Positions 8,757-17,612 of a stretch of 21,564 nt of DNA are shown here, in pieces. The notes under the pieces were generated by a model. The model searched no databases and was not told where the DNA came from. It saw only the letters and a list, made by a program, of their open reading frames with translations. Position 1 is the stretch's first letter. Each line of letters starts with the position of its first letter. This stretch comes from Chlorokybus atmophyticus (lineage: Eukaryota > Streptophyta > Chlorokybophyceae > Chlorokybales > Chlorokybaceae), in assembly GCA_009103225.1 (NCBI GenBank), contig RHPI01002161.1, positions 264,799-286,362 of the forward strand. Reading direction: 5' to 3'. The translations under genes and the position numbers were made by a program.

Positions 8757-10574
8757 CTACAGCTCCTCTCCATCATCGCTTTGCTCGTCATTACGGAACA
8801 AAGCACCACGCGCTGGGGCCTGTGGAGGAGACGCCGGAGCTTGCTCTTCCTCCTCAAACGGTTGTGCCAGCCAATCAAATGCCGCTTCTGCCTCAGCGAG
8901 CGGGTCACGAGCTGCTGTCTCTTGCGGCCGGCGCCGATTGGGATCTTTCAGGTATTCGACACAAGATGCAGTGCGGCGTTTCACAAGGGTGAATGGCTGG
9001 AGGGCTGCGTACCGTTGCCTCATCTCCCGCTTCATTGACATGATCATGATGTTGATTTCGCTGAGGTACTCTTCATGTGTGTCTATGCTGGCAGCTAGGA
9101 GAGGGTCTCCATCCTTGCCTTTAGGATGCGCTCCACCTGCGTAGTTTACAGGCATGTCTTAGTGGCATCGAAAGCCACTATTCACTGCAACGCGTCTGCA
9201 AGCCTGTAGTTTGGGGCTACAGCATTCCTGAATTGCTAATGCTGGAGTTCAGAGTGCTCACCGTAAGCAACAGGTATGCGAGGTGGTTGACTGTCAGCTG
9301 CCGGCGACCAGGTGTAGTGACGGCGTAAGACCAGCATTGCACGATCATTTGCCAGATTATGTGATTGCCCCATTCATGGATGTATCTCCGCCGCTCCGGG
9401 TCTGCAGTGTCGGTCACCTCAAATCTCCGCCATGATTTATCTGCGACAGTCATACCGACAAGGCATTAGTCACGAAATAAATAGTTCAAGTTGAGCCTGC
9501 ACCAGGCTAGAATAGTGCCTGTGACTTACTTTGGAGCGCGTTGCGCATCTGGGCTTTTTGGGTGTCGGGGTCCATTAGGGGCGTCGATGTGCCTGATTGA
9601 ATCGGTTACAATAGGCGAGATGAGTACGTGTGTATGGAGGCTGAGTAAGAAGGCAGTGTTGCATAGCAGACATGATGGTGAGGGACCCAACTTACTTGCG
9701 CTTGTTGCTGTCCACTTGTACTCCTTCTCAAGGACATGCTTGATCTTGGTGACGTTCTCAGACCGGACCTGCGTAGCTTTCTTCAGGGCGACACTCCAGT
9801 GGAAGGGGCACTCCTTAGGAGTCCAGTACACCTCATAGAACTTGGCCGCATCGGCCTCGTCGTCATGGTCGAAGCCAACTACCTGTCACGGGCAGGTTGG
9901 TCAGTGTCACGGTGCAGTGCGGTCATGAAGCATTCACAGCACCTGACACATGACGTTACGAGTAGTGTCCTCCTTGGGATAAACGAGGCTCTCTACCCAG
10001 TGGCCGTTTATAATTTCAACGACGGCATCTCGCAAATGCTGTCCACAGAAGAACAATCCGTTACACACATACACACAGTGTCACAGTGTCACACAGTGCT
10101 TACCTCGTTGCCAATCTTCTACTTGCTTGGGGAAGGGTTGCTGACGGCCGAGGTTGCCACGTCACGGCCAAATGCGTTTGGGTTGGGGGTTTCAATCGAC
10201 CCTCTGCAAGCACAATTACATGAGTCATGCTGCCAGCCATGAAAGATGCAACCCTCGCAGTTGCAAAAGAAGAACAACGTGCACAGTGTATCCAGAACGT
10301 ATGCAGTGAGTCACTGTGCTAGTCATGATAGAAGCAAGCATCCAAGTTAGAAGTTGAGCAAGAAGCAACGTGCACAGTGCATCAAGAACGCATGCAGTCT
10401 AGCTTGCCCTTGCGACTGCGGTGTCAGGTGGAGTTGTTGTGATGTGCTGGGCGTTAGCGCGGGGTCTTGCTGCGATTGGTTGGCGACGGTTGCCTGGTTG
10501 AACACTGGGGGCAATGTGGACAACTGGCGCCGACCTCCACGACGAGGTGCACTTACGGATGGACCACGAGGCAT
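8757..10574 (-). CDS. Seven-exon gene of unknown function, divergent to the OTU gene
   Basis: Proposed exons in transcription order: 10574-10408 (start MPRGPSVSAPRR, Ser/Gln-rich), 10203-10104, 10038-9943, 9882-9696, 9592-9530, 9440-9262 and 9113-8757 (stop TAG). All joins keep one frame. Most introns are GT..AG with good GTAAGT or GTGAGC donors; the first uses a GC donor (GGCAAG). One in-frame TAG lies at 10121-10119 in exon 2, so the copy may be broken or a splice site is misplaced. The protein would be about 380 residues: basic N-terminus, a Trp-rich middle (GHWVESLVYP, EVYWTPKECPFHW, NHIIWQMIVQCWSY) and an acidic Pro-rich end. No known domain was recognised. It could be a transposon accessory protein or a host gene. 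The last acceptor (before DGDPLL) was chosen because an earlier one meets a stop. Confidence 0.5.
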
Positions 10575-10759
10575 CTCTCCAACTGATAGTCGGGTGCCGC
10601 CTGTTTAGCTGTAAGTGGCGCTGCCGCCTCCAACGCTGCCGCCGCCGGTTGGCCCGCCCGAATGTATGAGGCGCGAAAACGAAAATGAGGCGGTTTTGAA
10701 CGTCTAGAGTCCCGCACTAGAGTCGCACTTGTAGTGCGTCCTTGCTCCTATGGTTGATG

Positions 10760-10916
10760 GTACGACTTATGCATTCGTGCCATGCATGCTTCGTACAACC
10801 ATTGTTACCAATGGTTGTGTCGTAACATTTATAGTACGACAGAGGCATCTCTCGTCCAACCCCAGCGATTGTCGTACAATGGCTCTATCGTACCATTCAT
10901 GGTACGACAGAGGCAT
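10760..10916. promoter_or_regulatory. Array of GTAC-containing hairpins and a 68-bp spaced direct repeat
   Basis: GTAC occurs at 10760, 10793, 10834, 10874, 10890 and 10902, usually within TCGTAC or GTACGA. Two strong hairpins are present: ACAACCATTG-ttac-CAATGGTTGT (10795-10818) and TCGTACCAT-tc-ATGGTACGA (10888-10907). The 15-mer GTACGACAGAGGCAT occurs at 10834-10848 and again at 10902-10916. GTAC is the core bound by SBP-domain regulators in green plants and algae; that link is only an inference. Confidence 0.45.
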
Positions 10917-11076
10917 TGCTCGATCAGCCCAAATGGGAGTTAGCATGCACTCACCCAAACACGCTTCATTGATGGCCGGATGATGGCACGCAGGGGCACC
11001 AGGTCGATGACGGGTCGAATGTCAGGCTTGATGGGCCTGGGTTCGACTAGGAGGCGGAGGACCAGGAGTCGGAGGA

Positions 11077-11102
11077 GGCGGCGGCGGCGGCGGCGGCGGC
11101 GC
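11077..11102. repeat. (GGC)n trinucleotide run
   Basis: An uninterrupted GGC repeat of about eight units ends a purine-rich GGA/GGC tract that starts near 11050. It sits just upstream of the first proposed OTU-gene exon. Confidence 0.85.
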
Positions 11103-11170
11103 ACATCTTGCGAGAAGTTGTGGTCGTAAGAGTTCAAGCAGCGAAGCCAGCTACTACCGGTCGCCACGTT

Positions 11171-12560
11171 ATGGATCATGGCAGGCGTCAGCAATGGGGC
11201 TGTCCAATATGCATCACCAACATTGGACAAACCAGCAGGCAAGCCATTAAAGACCATCTTCACACAGAGAGCTGCTTGGTGGCTCGCTTTCTGCAACAGG
11301 GAGTGGATCGGGAGCTGCAGTCCTTGGAGCCCCTTGTCAGAACCATGCGGGACCAGTTGCGGCTGTGGGAACAAGCACAAAGGAATGCAGAGGTACGCTC
11401 AACAGTCACATGCATTTCCTTGCAAGAGCAATTTGTTTTTTAGCGCAGTCCATGTGATATATGTAGCGTGGCTGCAGGCCTCCACTATTCACCCATACCC
11501 ACCCTACAGTCAAGCCGAAATTGCGGAAGCAAGAGCAGATAGACAGAGCTGGGCGGCGATATGTTGTTGCCAATCTCGCTGTGCATGTTGACTGCAATGT
11601 CGGCTTCAATGCATGCCTACCTTTGCATGCTAGGATGTGCGTGAGCGTGCGAAGTTGCGCGCGCGTGCCGAACGAAGTAGGCTGGGTTTGAGCACAGGAG
11701 CGCGTGGCCATTCGTCCGGCATTCAACCAATAGTGCATCAACCAGCAATGACGCAGTCCATGCAATCATTCGTGCATCAACCAGCAATGCCGCAGGTGAC
11801 TGTTCGAAGCAACCAACTGATGACGGTGTGACGCAGTTGACTATTGCAATTGCAGTGTCGCAAGCATGCAGCTAACCCACATGTGATTATTTGACAGCAC
11901 CACAGTGCACTAGGTCCTGTTGGAGCTCCTATGCAAGCCTGGATTCAATCCCATCTACTGGTCCTTCAATCCCACTTGGTGATGGGCGCGACGGCAATGC
12001 GGCATCAGAAAAATATGCATGTTGGCCTGTTGAATCCCGACATGTCCATTGGGGCAGTGGCGCATGATGTGCCCATGGCTCACGAGCTCCGTGACGAGTC
12101 TGCCATCGAGGGTGGCGGGGAGAGTGCAGCCAATACCACCTTGTCAGCCCCCATGGCTTCCCCTGCTCCATGCAGCCCACGGGCCATTGTGGTAAGTCGT
12201 TGTCTTTTATGCTCGTGCCTTGGTAGCAATGCGTTAGGCACTGCATAAGCTTATATTCGTCCTTTGCAACATTGTGAGCCATCTTATCCTGGGTCCTGTA
12301 TACAGCCCCCCTTGCTGCATGCACAAGTGGTCTCACCTGCAGCTCCTGCTCCCCTCCCAGCCAAAGCGCAACCACCTTCCGCGGCACCAGTCCTTCATGC
12401 ACTGCCATCTCCTCCACGAGCAGCACCGGTAATTGCAGGGCAACAATCCTTCTTGCCGCCACCGGCGAGACCATAGCACAATGCAACAACCGATGTGGCT
12501 TCTGCACCTACCTTACCCCACCCGCTGCAAGTTGAAGCCGGCAGTCTACCCCAAACTCAG
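11171..12560 (+). CDS. 5' exons of the OTU-domain gene: zinc-finger-like, coiled-coil and Pro-rich segments
   Basis: Proposed exons: 11171-11392 (ATG start MDHGRRQQ; GT donor), one from 11478 with an uncertain 3' end (perhaps 11542 with a GC donor), 11634-11795, 11898-12191 (donor GTAAGT) and 12306-12560. The joins 11795/11898, 12191/12306 and 12560/12607 are all phase 0. Exon 1 holds CPIC followed 14 residues later by H-x5-C, a C2HC zinc-finger-like pattern, then a Leu/Gln/Arg-rich stretch likely to form a coiled coil that continues into RERAKLRARAERS. Later exons are Pro/Ala-rich, and VHQPAM occurs twice. One in-frame TAG lies at 12474-12476 in the last exon. The start could be further upstream. 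Exon order and phase support one gene with the OTU exon. Confidence 0.5.
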
Positions 12561-12606
12561 GTACTTTATCAGTCACTGTGACTCTCAGAGGTAGTGCCGT
12601 TCACAG

Positions 12607-13411
12607 TTGGACACACCATGTGAGTGCTGTATGCGCATGCAGCAGGGGTCACCACCTGCCAGCGAGTCATCTGAGGAGCTGGCCGCAACCCGCATACGGC
12701 CATCAGTCATGCTAGGTGGCCAGCTCGCCTCATGGGACCACTTCAATGCGCCAACGGATGGTAATTGCTTCTACCATTGTGTATTTCGCGCCAGGCCATC
12801 CATAGCGCAAAGTGTCCAGGATGATCACAAGTGCCCCAGCTCGAGCAGATTTTGGGCCATGCTGGACACTATGGACGACGACGGCAGGGGGCACACTCTC
12901 CGTAAAATCACCGCCAAGGCTGTCCATGCAGGCGTGGCGAGCAAAATCCTAGACTTCTGCAGAGCCACTGGTGCCGCGAGAGAGATGGCGCAGTATTACG
13001 ACAAACTGCCTGCGACCATGTTGGCTGATATCAACTGCAACATTGACCTAGCCATAGCCAAGGTGCGACAGATCGTGCGGAGAAAAGATGTGTACGTCGA
13101 GCACCTGCAGATGACCATGTTTGCCAACAAGCTGGGCTTGTTCATTGGCTGCGTGACCGTTCAGCGCGAGCATGGGGAGTGGATGCCACGGCCCGGCAGC
13201 GCAGTTTGGGTTGAAATAAAGAAGCCCCCAACTCAGTCCTGGTGGTGGGCAACACTGCTCCTGATGAGCCAGAAGCACACTTTTGGCTGCTCAAGCCTGC
13301 AAGCACCGAACAGTGGTCGTGGCCTATGCATAAAGTGCCACCGGAGGTAACACACCTAATCGGAGAGTGGCGGAATGGCGTTGCCAAATCCCCGCTACCA
13401 CCGGCTGTGAC
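12607..13411 (+). pseudogene. OTU-type cysteine protease exon, frameshifted and interrupted by a retrotransposon
   Basis: The exon follows a 46-bp intron (12561-12606, GTACTT..TTCACAG). The motif APTDGNCFYHCV is the catalytic Cys loop of OTU deubiquitinases, with the Cys codon at 12766-12768. The domain continues in one frame to about 13220. After that the sense switches by one base, near a C5 run at 13225-13229, to a frame reading EAHFWLL; its His codon (13278-13280) fits the catalytic His position. The frame then runs to 13411, where the chromovirus is inserted. OTU proteases remove ubiquitin and also occur in some mobile elements. With Cys and His in different frames, this copy cannot make an intact protease unless the base loss is a consensus error. 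OTU identification is strong; the exact family is unknown. Confidence 0.8.
13407..13411. repeat. Target site duplication GTGAC, left copy
   Basis: GTGAC directly precedes the TGTCAGG end of the left LTR and recurs at 20219-20223. Confidence 0.95.
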
Positions 13412-13750
13412 TGTCAGGAGAGAGGGTGTGCCCCTCCTCCCTTTAATCCCCTACCCCAACACCACCACCAGCCTCGCCGCCGCCGCCGCCACTGCCGGGG
13501 CAGTTGCCAGAGCAAAAGATGCTCTGGCTATAGCGGCCGCTGCGTTAGCAGCGCCGCCATGCAGCTGATATCCACATGAGACTCATGTCTCATGTCGATA
13601 TCAGTGTTATAGTTAAGTAACACTACATTAGGGCCTTAACACTAGGTTAACGGCCCTAATAAGGCTTAATAGGCTGTATAATCCCGTTGGGACCCTTATT
13701 TAATCCTAAATAAGGGCGGGGAACCTCTATGGAGGTAGCACACCGTTACA
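13412..13750 (-). repeat. 3' LTR of the chromovirus, rich in hairpins
   Basis: 339 bp, copy of 19880-20218. Hairpins in order: GCCAGAGCA/TGCTCTGGC (13506-13528), CGCTGC-gtta-GCAGCG with further GC arms (13533-13557), a 15-bp arm pair with one mismatch (13567-13602), ATTAGGGCC/GGCCCTAAT with an inner TTAAC/GTTAA (13627-13660), CCCTTATTTA/TAAATAAGGG (13693-13716) and ACCTC/GAGGT (13723-13736). Confidence 0.96.
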
Positions 13751-13760
13751 TTCCCCCCCA
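13751..13760 (-). promoter_or_regulatory. Polypurine tract of the chromovirus
   Basis: The minus strand reads TGGGGGGGAA directly before the TGTAACGG start of the 3' LTR, the position where plus-strand DNA synthesis is primed. Confidence 0.85.
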
Positions 13761-13872
13761 CTTAGGTTTCAATGTCCTCATTGAAGGGTTAGCAAAGCCC
13801 CATCACGAGTCACAAAACGAAAGCAGTGAGAGAACCAGGGCCGAAGCGGTAAAGATGTCTGCCAGCACCCTT

Positions 13873-14943
13873 TTACCGTTCGCGTGTGGACACAGTACTC
13901 CAGTACCCCCGAAGAACCTCTTGGCAGTTGGTAAGATTCCTTTCGGGCTCCCATGTATTGTGTTCAACACCATACCCTTTCCATTTCACCAAGTAGGACG
14001 GCGCGCGTCCGCGTCGAGGCTTACGGTGACTTAGGATTGCTTCCACCTCATACTCAAATGTATTGTCACCATCCACTGCGACTGGGGGTGGAGGAGGTTG
14101 AACCCGACCGTCTGATCGGTACGGTTTCAGTACACTCACATGAAACACATTGTGAATTCGTATCGACATTGGTAAATCCAAACGATACGCGTGAGTGCCG
14201 ACCCGATCAATCACTTTGAAAGGGCCTATCCAACGAGGGAAAAATTTACGGGTACCCACTCCCTTGATGGATATATTTTTGGTACTCAAAAGTACTGAAC
14301 AGCCCACATCGTAGCTGGCCTCCCTACGATGCGCATCAGCATGGGCTTTTTGTCTATCTTGCGCTGCGCGCAGACAGTGCTTTGCCAACGCTAACCTATC
14401 CTGCATGGCCGAAGCCATCTCGCGCGCTGCAGGTACGCGAGTTATATCGGTTGCGGGCAATTTTAAATTCGCAGGACTCAGTGGATGCACGCCGTAATTT
14501 AAAAAGAACGGCGTTTCCTGCACACTCTCTTGCCAAGCATTGTTGATCGCAAACTCAGCCATTGGAAGATAAATATCCCAATCAGACTGATTTGGACTCA
14601 CATAATGCCGAATGGTTTCTTCAATCACTAGATTGGCGCGCTCTGTTTGCCCATCCGTTTGTGGATGATAAGCTGTGCTCATATTCTGCTGAATGCGTAA
14701 GAAGCTGCATAGCGACTTCCAAAACTGAGCCACAAATCGCGGATCGCGATCTGACACGAAGTTGCGGGGCAAGCCATGCAACTTGAACACAGACGCGACA
14801 AAAACCATCGCCAACTCACGGGAGCCTATCTCCGTGCGACAAGGGACAATGTGGACCATTTTTGTTAAACGATCCACGAAAACTGCAACCGCAGTGTGAC
14901 CTAATGCTGTCTCTGGGAGCTCAGTAATTAAGTCCATACTCAC
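13873..14943 (-). CDS. Chromovirus integrase core and C-terminal chromodomain (second part of a split pol)
   Basis: A frame of about 356 codons with no ATG at its 5' end; the same frame continues upstream as W-E-S-V before SMDLI. Catalytic acids are visible: Asp4 (SMDLI), Asp65 (SDRDPRF) and Glu101 (QTERAN), with the expected 35 residues between the last two. A GPF-like module (WIGPFKVIDRVG) follows, and residues 298-356 are a chromodomain (YEVEAIL, YLVKWKGY, NTWEPE). Ends with TAA. The frame is one base off from the upstream pol frame. A catalytic core separated from its zinc domain would not be translated from the normal polyprotein. Confidence 0.93.
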   Translation of the reverse strand: MSMDLITELPETALGHTAVAVFVDRLTKMVHIVPCRTEIGSRELAMVFVASVFKLHGLPRNFVSDRDPRFVAQFWKSLCSFLRIQQNMSTAYHPQTDGQTERANLVIEETIRHYVSPNQSDWDIYLPMAEFAINNAWQESVQETPFFLNYGVHPLSPANLKLPATDITRVPAAREMASAMQDRLALAKHCLRAAQDRQKAHADAHRREASYDVGCSVLLSTKNISIKGVGTRKFFPRWIGPFKVIDRVGTHAYRLDLPMSIRIHNVFHVSVLKPYRSDGRVQPPPPPVAVDGDNTFEYEVEAILSHRKPRRGRAPSYLVKWKGYGVEHNTWEPERNLTNCQEVLRGYWSTVSTRER

Positions 14944-17612
14944 ACTTTCCCATTTGAGACAGCATTCTGACGTAACGGCTTGTCACGCTGACATTTGTCA
15001 CAGGTGTCAACATAACGCTTTACGTCAACAGGCAACGATGGCCACCAGTACAGCTGTTGCGCTGCCTTGGTAGTCTTGCGATTTCCAAAGTGCCCAGCGT
15101 ACGGTGGGTCGTGTACATCAGCTATGCATTGCATGCGTAGCCCAGCATGGTCAGGTATCACCAAGCTAGCACCCATATAATACAAGTTGTCTCGTGCTTC
15201 AAGCTGTTGTATATTCTCTTGCCGTGAGAACCATGGGTCTAAGGAATACCCATGCAAAACAGATTGCACAAATGCATCATTAGCGGGCAATGTAACTTGC
15301 GTCGCAAGCAATTGCGCACGCATAACTGCCAATAATGACGGACAGCGACTTAAAGGATCTGCCACATTAGTTCTGCCAGGCCGATATACCCATTCAAAAG
15401 TAAATCGCGACAGAAACTCATTCCAGCGAGCTTGCCTACGTGACAAGGTTAGCTGCGTTGAGAAGTATACTAATGGGTTGTGATCAGTCACCACTGTGAA
15501 CTGAACTCCCTCTAAGTAACATCGCCAAGTTTCGAGAGCATGTACGACACCAAGCAACTCTTGCTCAGTAGTAGTGTAGTTTACCTCCGCTGGGATAAAC
15601 TTCCTACTTTCATAAGCACATGGTCTGCCGTCTTGCAGTAGTACTGCACCACACCCAAGGGTGGAAGCATCACTGACCACAGTGAAATGTTTATCCCAAT
15701 TTGGCAATGCCAATACTGGAGCTGAAGTTAATGCTAACTTCACTTGTTGCATAGCAGCTTCTTGGTCTGACGTCCAAGAAAATGGCGCGTCCTTTCGCAA
15801 CAATTTAGTCAAGGGCATTACAACTGTAGAATAACCCATCATAAATTTGCGAAAATAATTTGCCAATCCCAAAAATGATCTCAGTTGATGAATATTTTTG
15901 GGTTGAGGCCAATTCTTGACAACTTGCACCTTGCGAGGGTCAGGCTTTACACCCGCACCACTCACAACATGTCCCAAGAATGGTAACTCCGATTTGCAAA
16001 AGTCACATTTTGCAAGGCTGGCAAATAAATGATGCTTCCGCAACAAAGTAAACACCGCTTCTAAGTGTTGCTTATGTTCCTCTTTGGTTTTACTAAAGAC
16101 AATAATGTCATCCAAGTAAACCATAACATACTTGCCAAGTATATTACCGAAAATTTTATTCATTTCCTTCTGAAACACAGCAGGCGCATTCGTCAATCCA
16201 AAGGGTAGCACTTTGTATTGATAATGGCCCGAAGGTGTTCTGAAAGCTGTCTTATAGACATCAGCGGAATGAATTCGGATCTGATGATATCCACTTGTCA
16301 GGTCTAATGTACTGAAGTATGCATTACCTGATAGTTTATCAAACACGTCATCAATCCGTGGCAACGGGTATCGATTTTTCACCGTGATTTTGTTTAAAGC
16401 ACGATAGTCCACACACATGCGCAATTTTCCATTCTTTTTCATCACAAATAGGATGGGTGCGCCAAAGGGTGAAGAACTTGGTTCAATCAATCCTTTTTCC
16501 AATAACTCCTTGATTTGTGTTTCCATTTCCCCCCTTTCTCTAGGGCTTAGCCTATATATTGGCCGAAAAGGAGGATCACTATCAGGAATTAATGGTATAG
16601 TGTGTCCGACACCTCGGTCAGGAGGCAAGCCCGGCAACTCATCTGAGAACACATCTTGATATTCCTCAATGAGGTCTGCCACACCTTCAGTACTACCCGG
16701 CGCAATGTCATCTGATGAAGACAAATGTACCAGAAAAGCCGGTGTGTTTTTGCGCAACGCACGTTTCACCTGTAGTGCCGTGAGTAACGCAGGGTCGGGT
16801 TGCTTGAATTCCAAGCTATGCGACCCTTTCACAGACAATGTAATCCGCTTACCGCCTTTCTTTACTGTGCACAAGCGTGCACCCGTATCCAATGTCATTG
16901 TGACATTATTTTGCCATTCTTGGCCTAGTACCACATCAACACCAGATATGTTGATTGCTACTACTATAAAGGCAAGATTGGCATAATAATTACCAATTTT
17001 AACCTTCAATTTTACTTCTCCCGTCACTGGCAATGTACCCCCAGCACCGGCAGCCGAAAATGCTGAGGGTTTGCGCATGATTTTATTGCGCGCAACCCAT
17101 TGCTCGTCCACGAAGTTGTGTGTCGCACCAGTGTCAATCAAAAACGAGCTATTCACACCTTGCATTGTGCCACTGAATGTCCACAACAAAGGTACCACTC
17201 GTCCTTGAAAGGTAGCCAAGAATCCGTGACTAATGCGGGGGTTGATTAATATTGCTGATAATCGAATTGTCCCAGTCTCGCGCTTGGTGAATTGTTTTAA
17301 AACAGTACCCCCTCGAGTATACTTCAACCATGGGCCATGATATTTTGGCACCATTGCTACCACACTCAGGGATCTGTGTTTACATTGCAATTCACTCAAT
17401 GTGTGCAACACGTCGGTAAGCATGTTAAATTTCACATGTACCAGTACACAAGTATTTGCTTCCACTGTTGCAACATCAAACAGTGGTAACTTGTGATGTG
17501 TTTGCCATGCATGCGTCATTACATGCATTTGAGACAGATTATCAAACCAGTTAACTGCTTGTATCTCAAGCAACTGACTATCAACCTTTGCTACATCAGC
17601 CACAGCGTAATC
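14940..17612 (-). CDS. Chromovirus pol: protease, reverse transcriptase, RNase H and integrase zinc domain
   Basis: 887 codons counted from a GTG at 17603; the frame is continuous with gag through the UAG at 17613-17615 and has no ATG at its start, so a read-through fusion is more likely than separate initiation. Residues 1-130 are of unknown role. Protease: DTGA at 157-160. Reverse transcriptase: about 340-540, with YLDD at 496-499. RNase H: Asp645, Glu682 and Asp707 regions. Integrase HHCC zinc domain: His831, His838, Cys868 and Cys871. The frame ends in TGA just after NAVSNGKV, where a small deletion has removed the link to the catalytic core. Confidence 0.94.
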   Translation of the reverse strand, partial: DYAVADVAKVDSQLLEIQAVNWFDNLSQMHVMTHAWQTHHKLPLFDVATVEANTCVLVHVKFNMLTDVLHTLSELQCKHRSLSVVAMVPKYHGPWLKYTRGGTVLKQFTKRETGTIRLSAILINPRISHGFLATFQGRVVPLLWTFSGTMQGVNSSFLIDTGATHNFVDEQWVARNKIMRKPSAFSAAGAGGTLPVTGEVKLKVKIGNYYANLAFIVVAINISGVDVVLGQEWQNNVTMTLDTGARLCTVKKGGKRITLSVKGSHSLEFKQPDPALLTALQVKRALRKNTPAFLVHLSSSDDIAPGSTEGVADLIEEYQDVFSDELPGLPPDRGVGHTIPLIPDSDPPFRPIYRLSPRERGEMETQIKELLEKGLIEPSSSPFGAPILFVMKKNGKLRMCVDYRALNKITVKNRYPLPRIDDVFDKLSGNAYFSTLDLTSGYHQIRIHSADVYKTAFRTPSGHYQYKVLPFGLTNAPAVFQKEMNKIFGNILGKYVMVYLDDIIVFSKTKEEHKQHLEAVFTLLRKHHLFASLAKCDFCKSELPFLGHVVSGAGVKPDPRKVQVVKNWPQPKNIHQLRSFLGLANYFRKFMMGYSTVVMPLTKLLRKDAPFSWTSDQEAAMQQVKLALTSAPVLALPNWDKHFTVVSDASTLGCGAVLLQDGRPCAYESRKFIPAEVNYTTTEQELLGVVHALETWRCYLEGVQFTVVTDHNPLVYFSTQLTLSRRQARWNEFLSRFTFEWVYRPGRTNVADPLSRCPSLLAVMRAQLLATQVTLPANDAFVQSVLHGYSLDPWFSRQENIQQLEARDNLYYMGASLVIPDHAGLRMQCIADVHDPPYAGHFGNRKTTKAAQQLYWWPSLPVDVKRYVDTCDKCQRDKPLRQNAVSNGKV

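Larger units (their letters stand above)
10575..11170. promoter_or_regulatory. Shared region between divergent genes (candidate bidirectional promoter)
   Basis: It lies between the proposed ATG of the minus-strand gene and the proposed ATG of the OTU gene. It contains GGCGCGAAA at 10670-10678 (an E2F/DP-type site), a CGCACT-TGT-AGTGCG hairpin at 10724-10738, the GTAC hairpin array at 10760-10907 and a (GGC)n run at about 11077-11102. No TATA box was identified. No confident coding frame lies within it, although open stretches cross the GGC run. Confidence 0.4.

Noticed and set aside
14940-14943. Programmed -1 frameshift within pol
   Set aside because: The break is inside the integrase between its zinc and catalytic domains, and about 10 expected residues are missing, which fits a deletion better than recoding.
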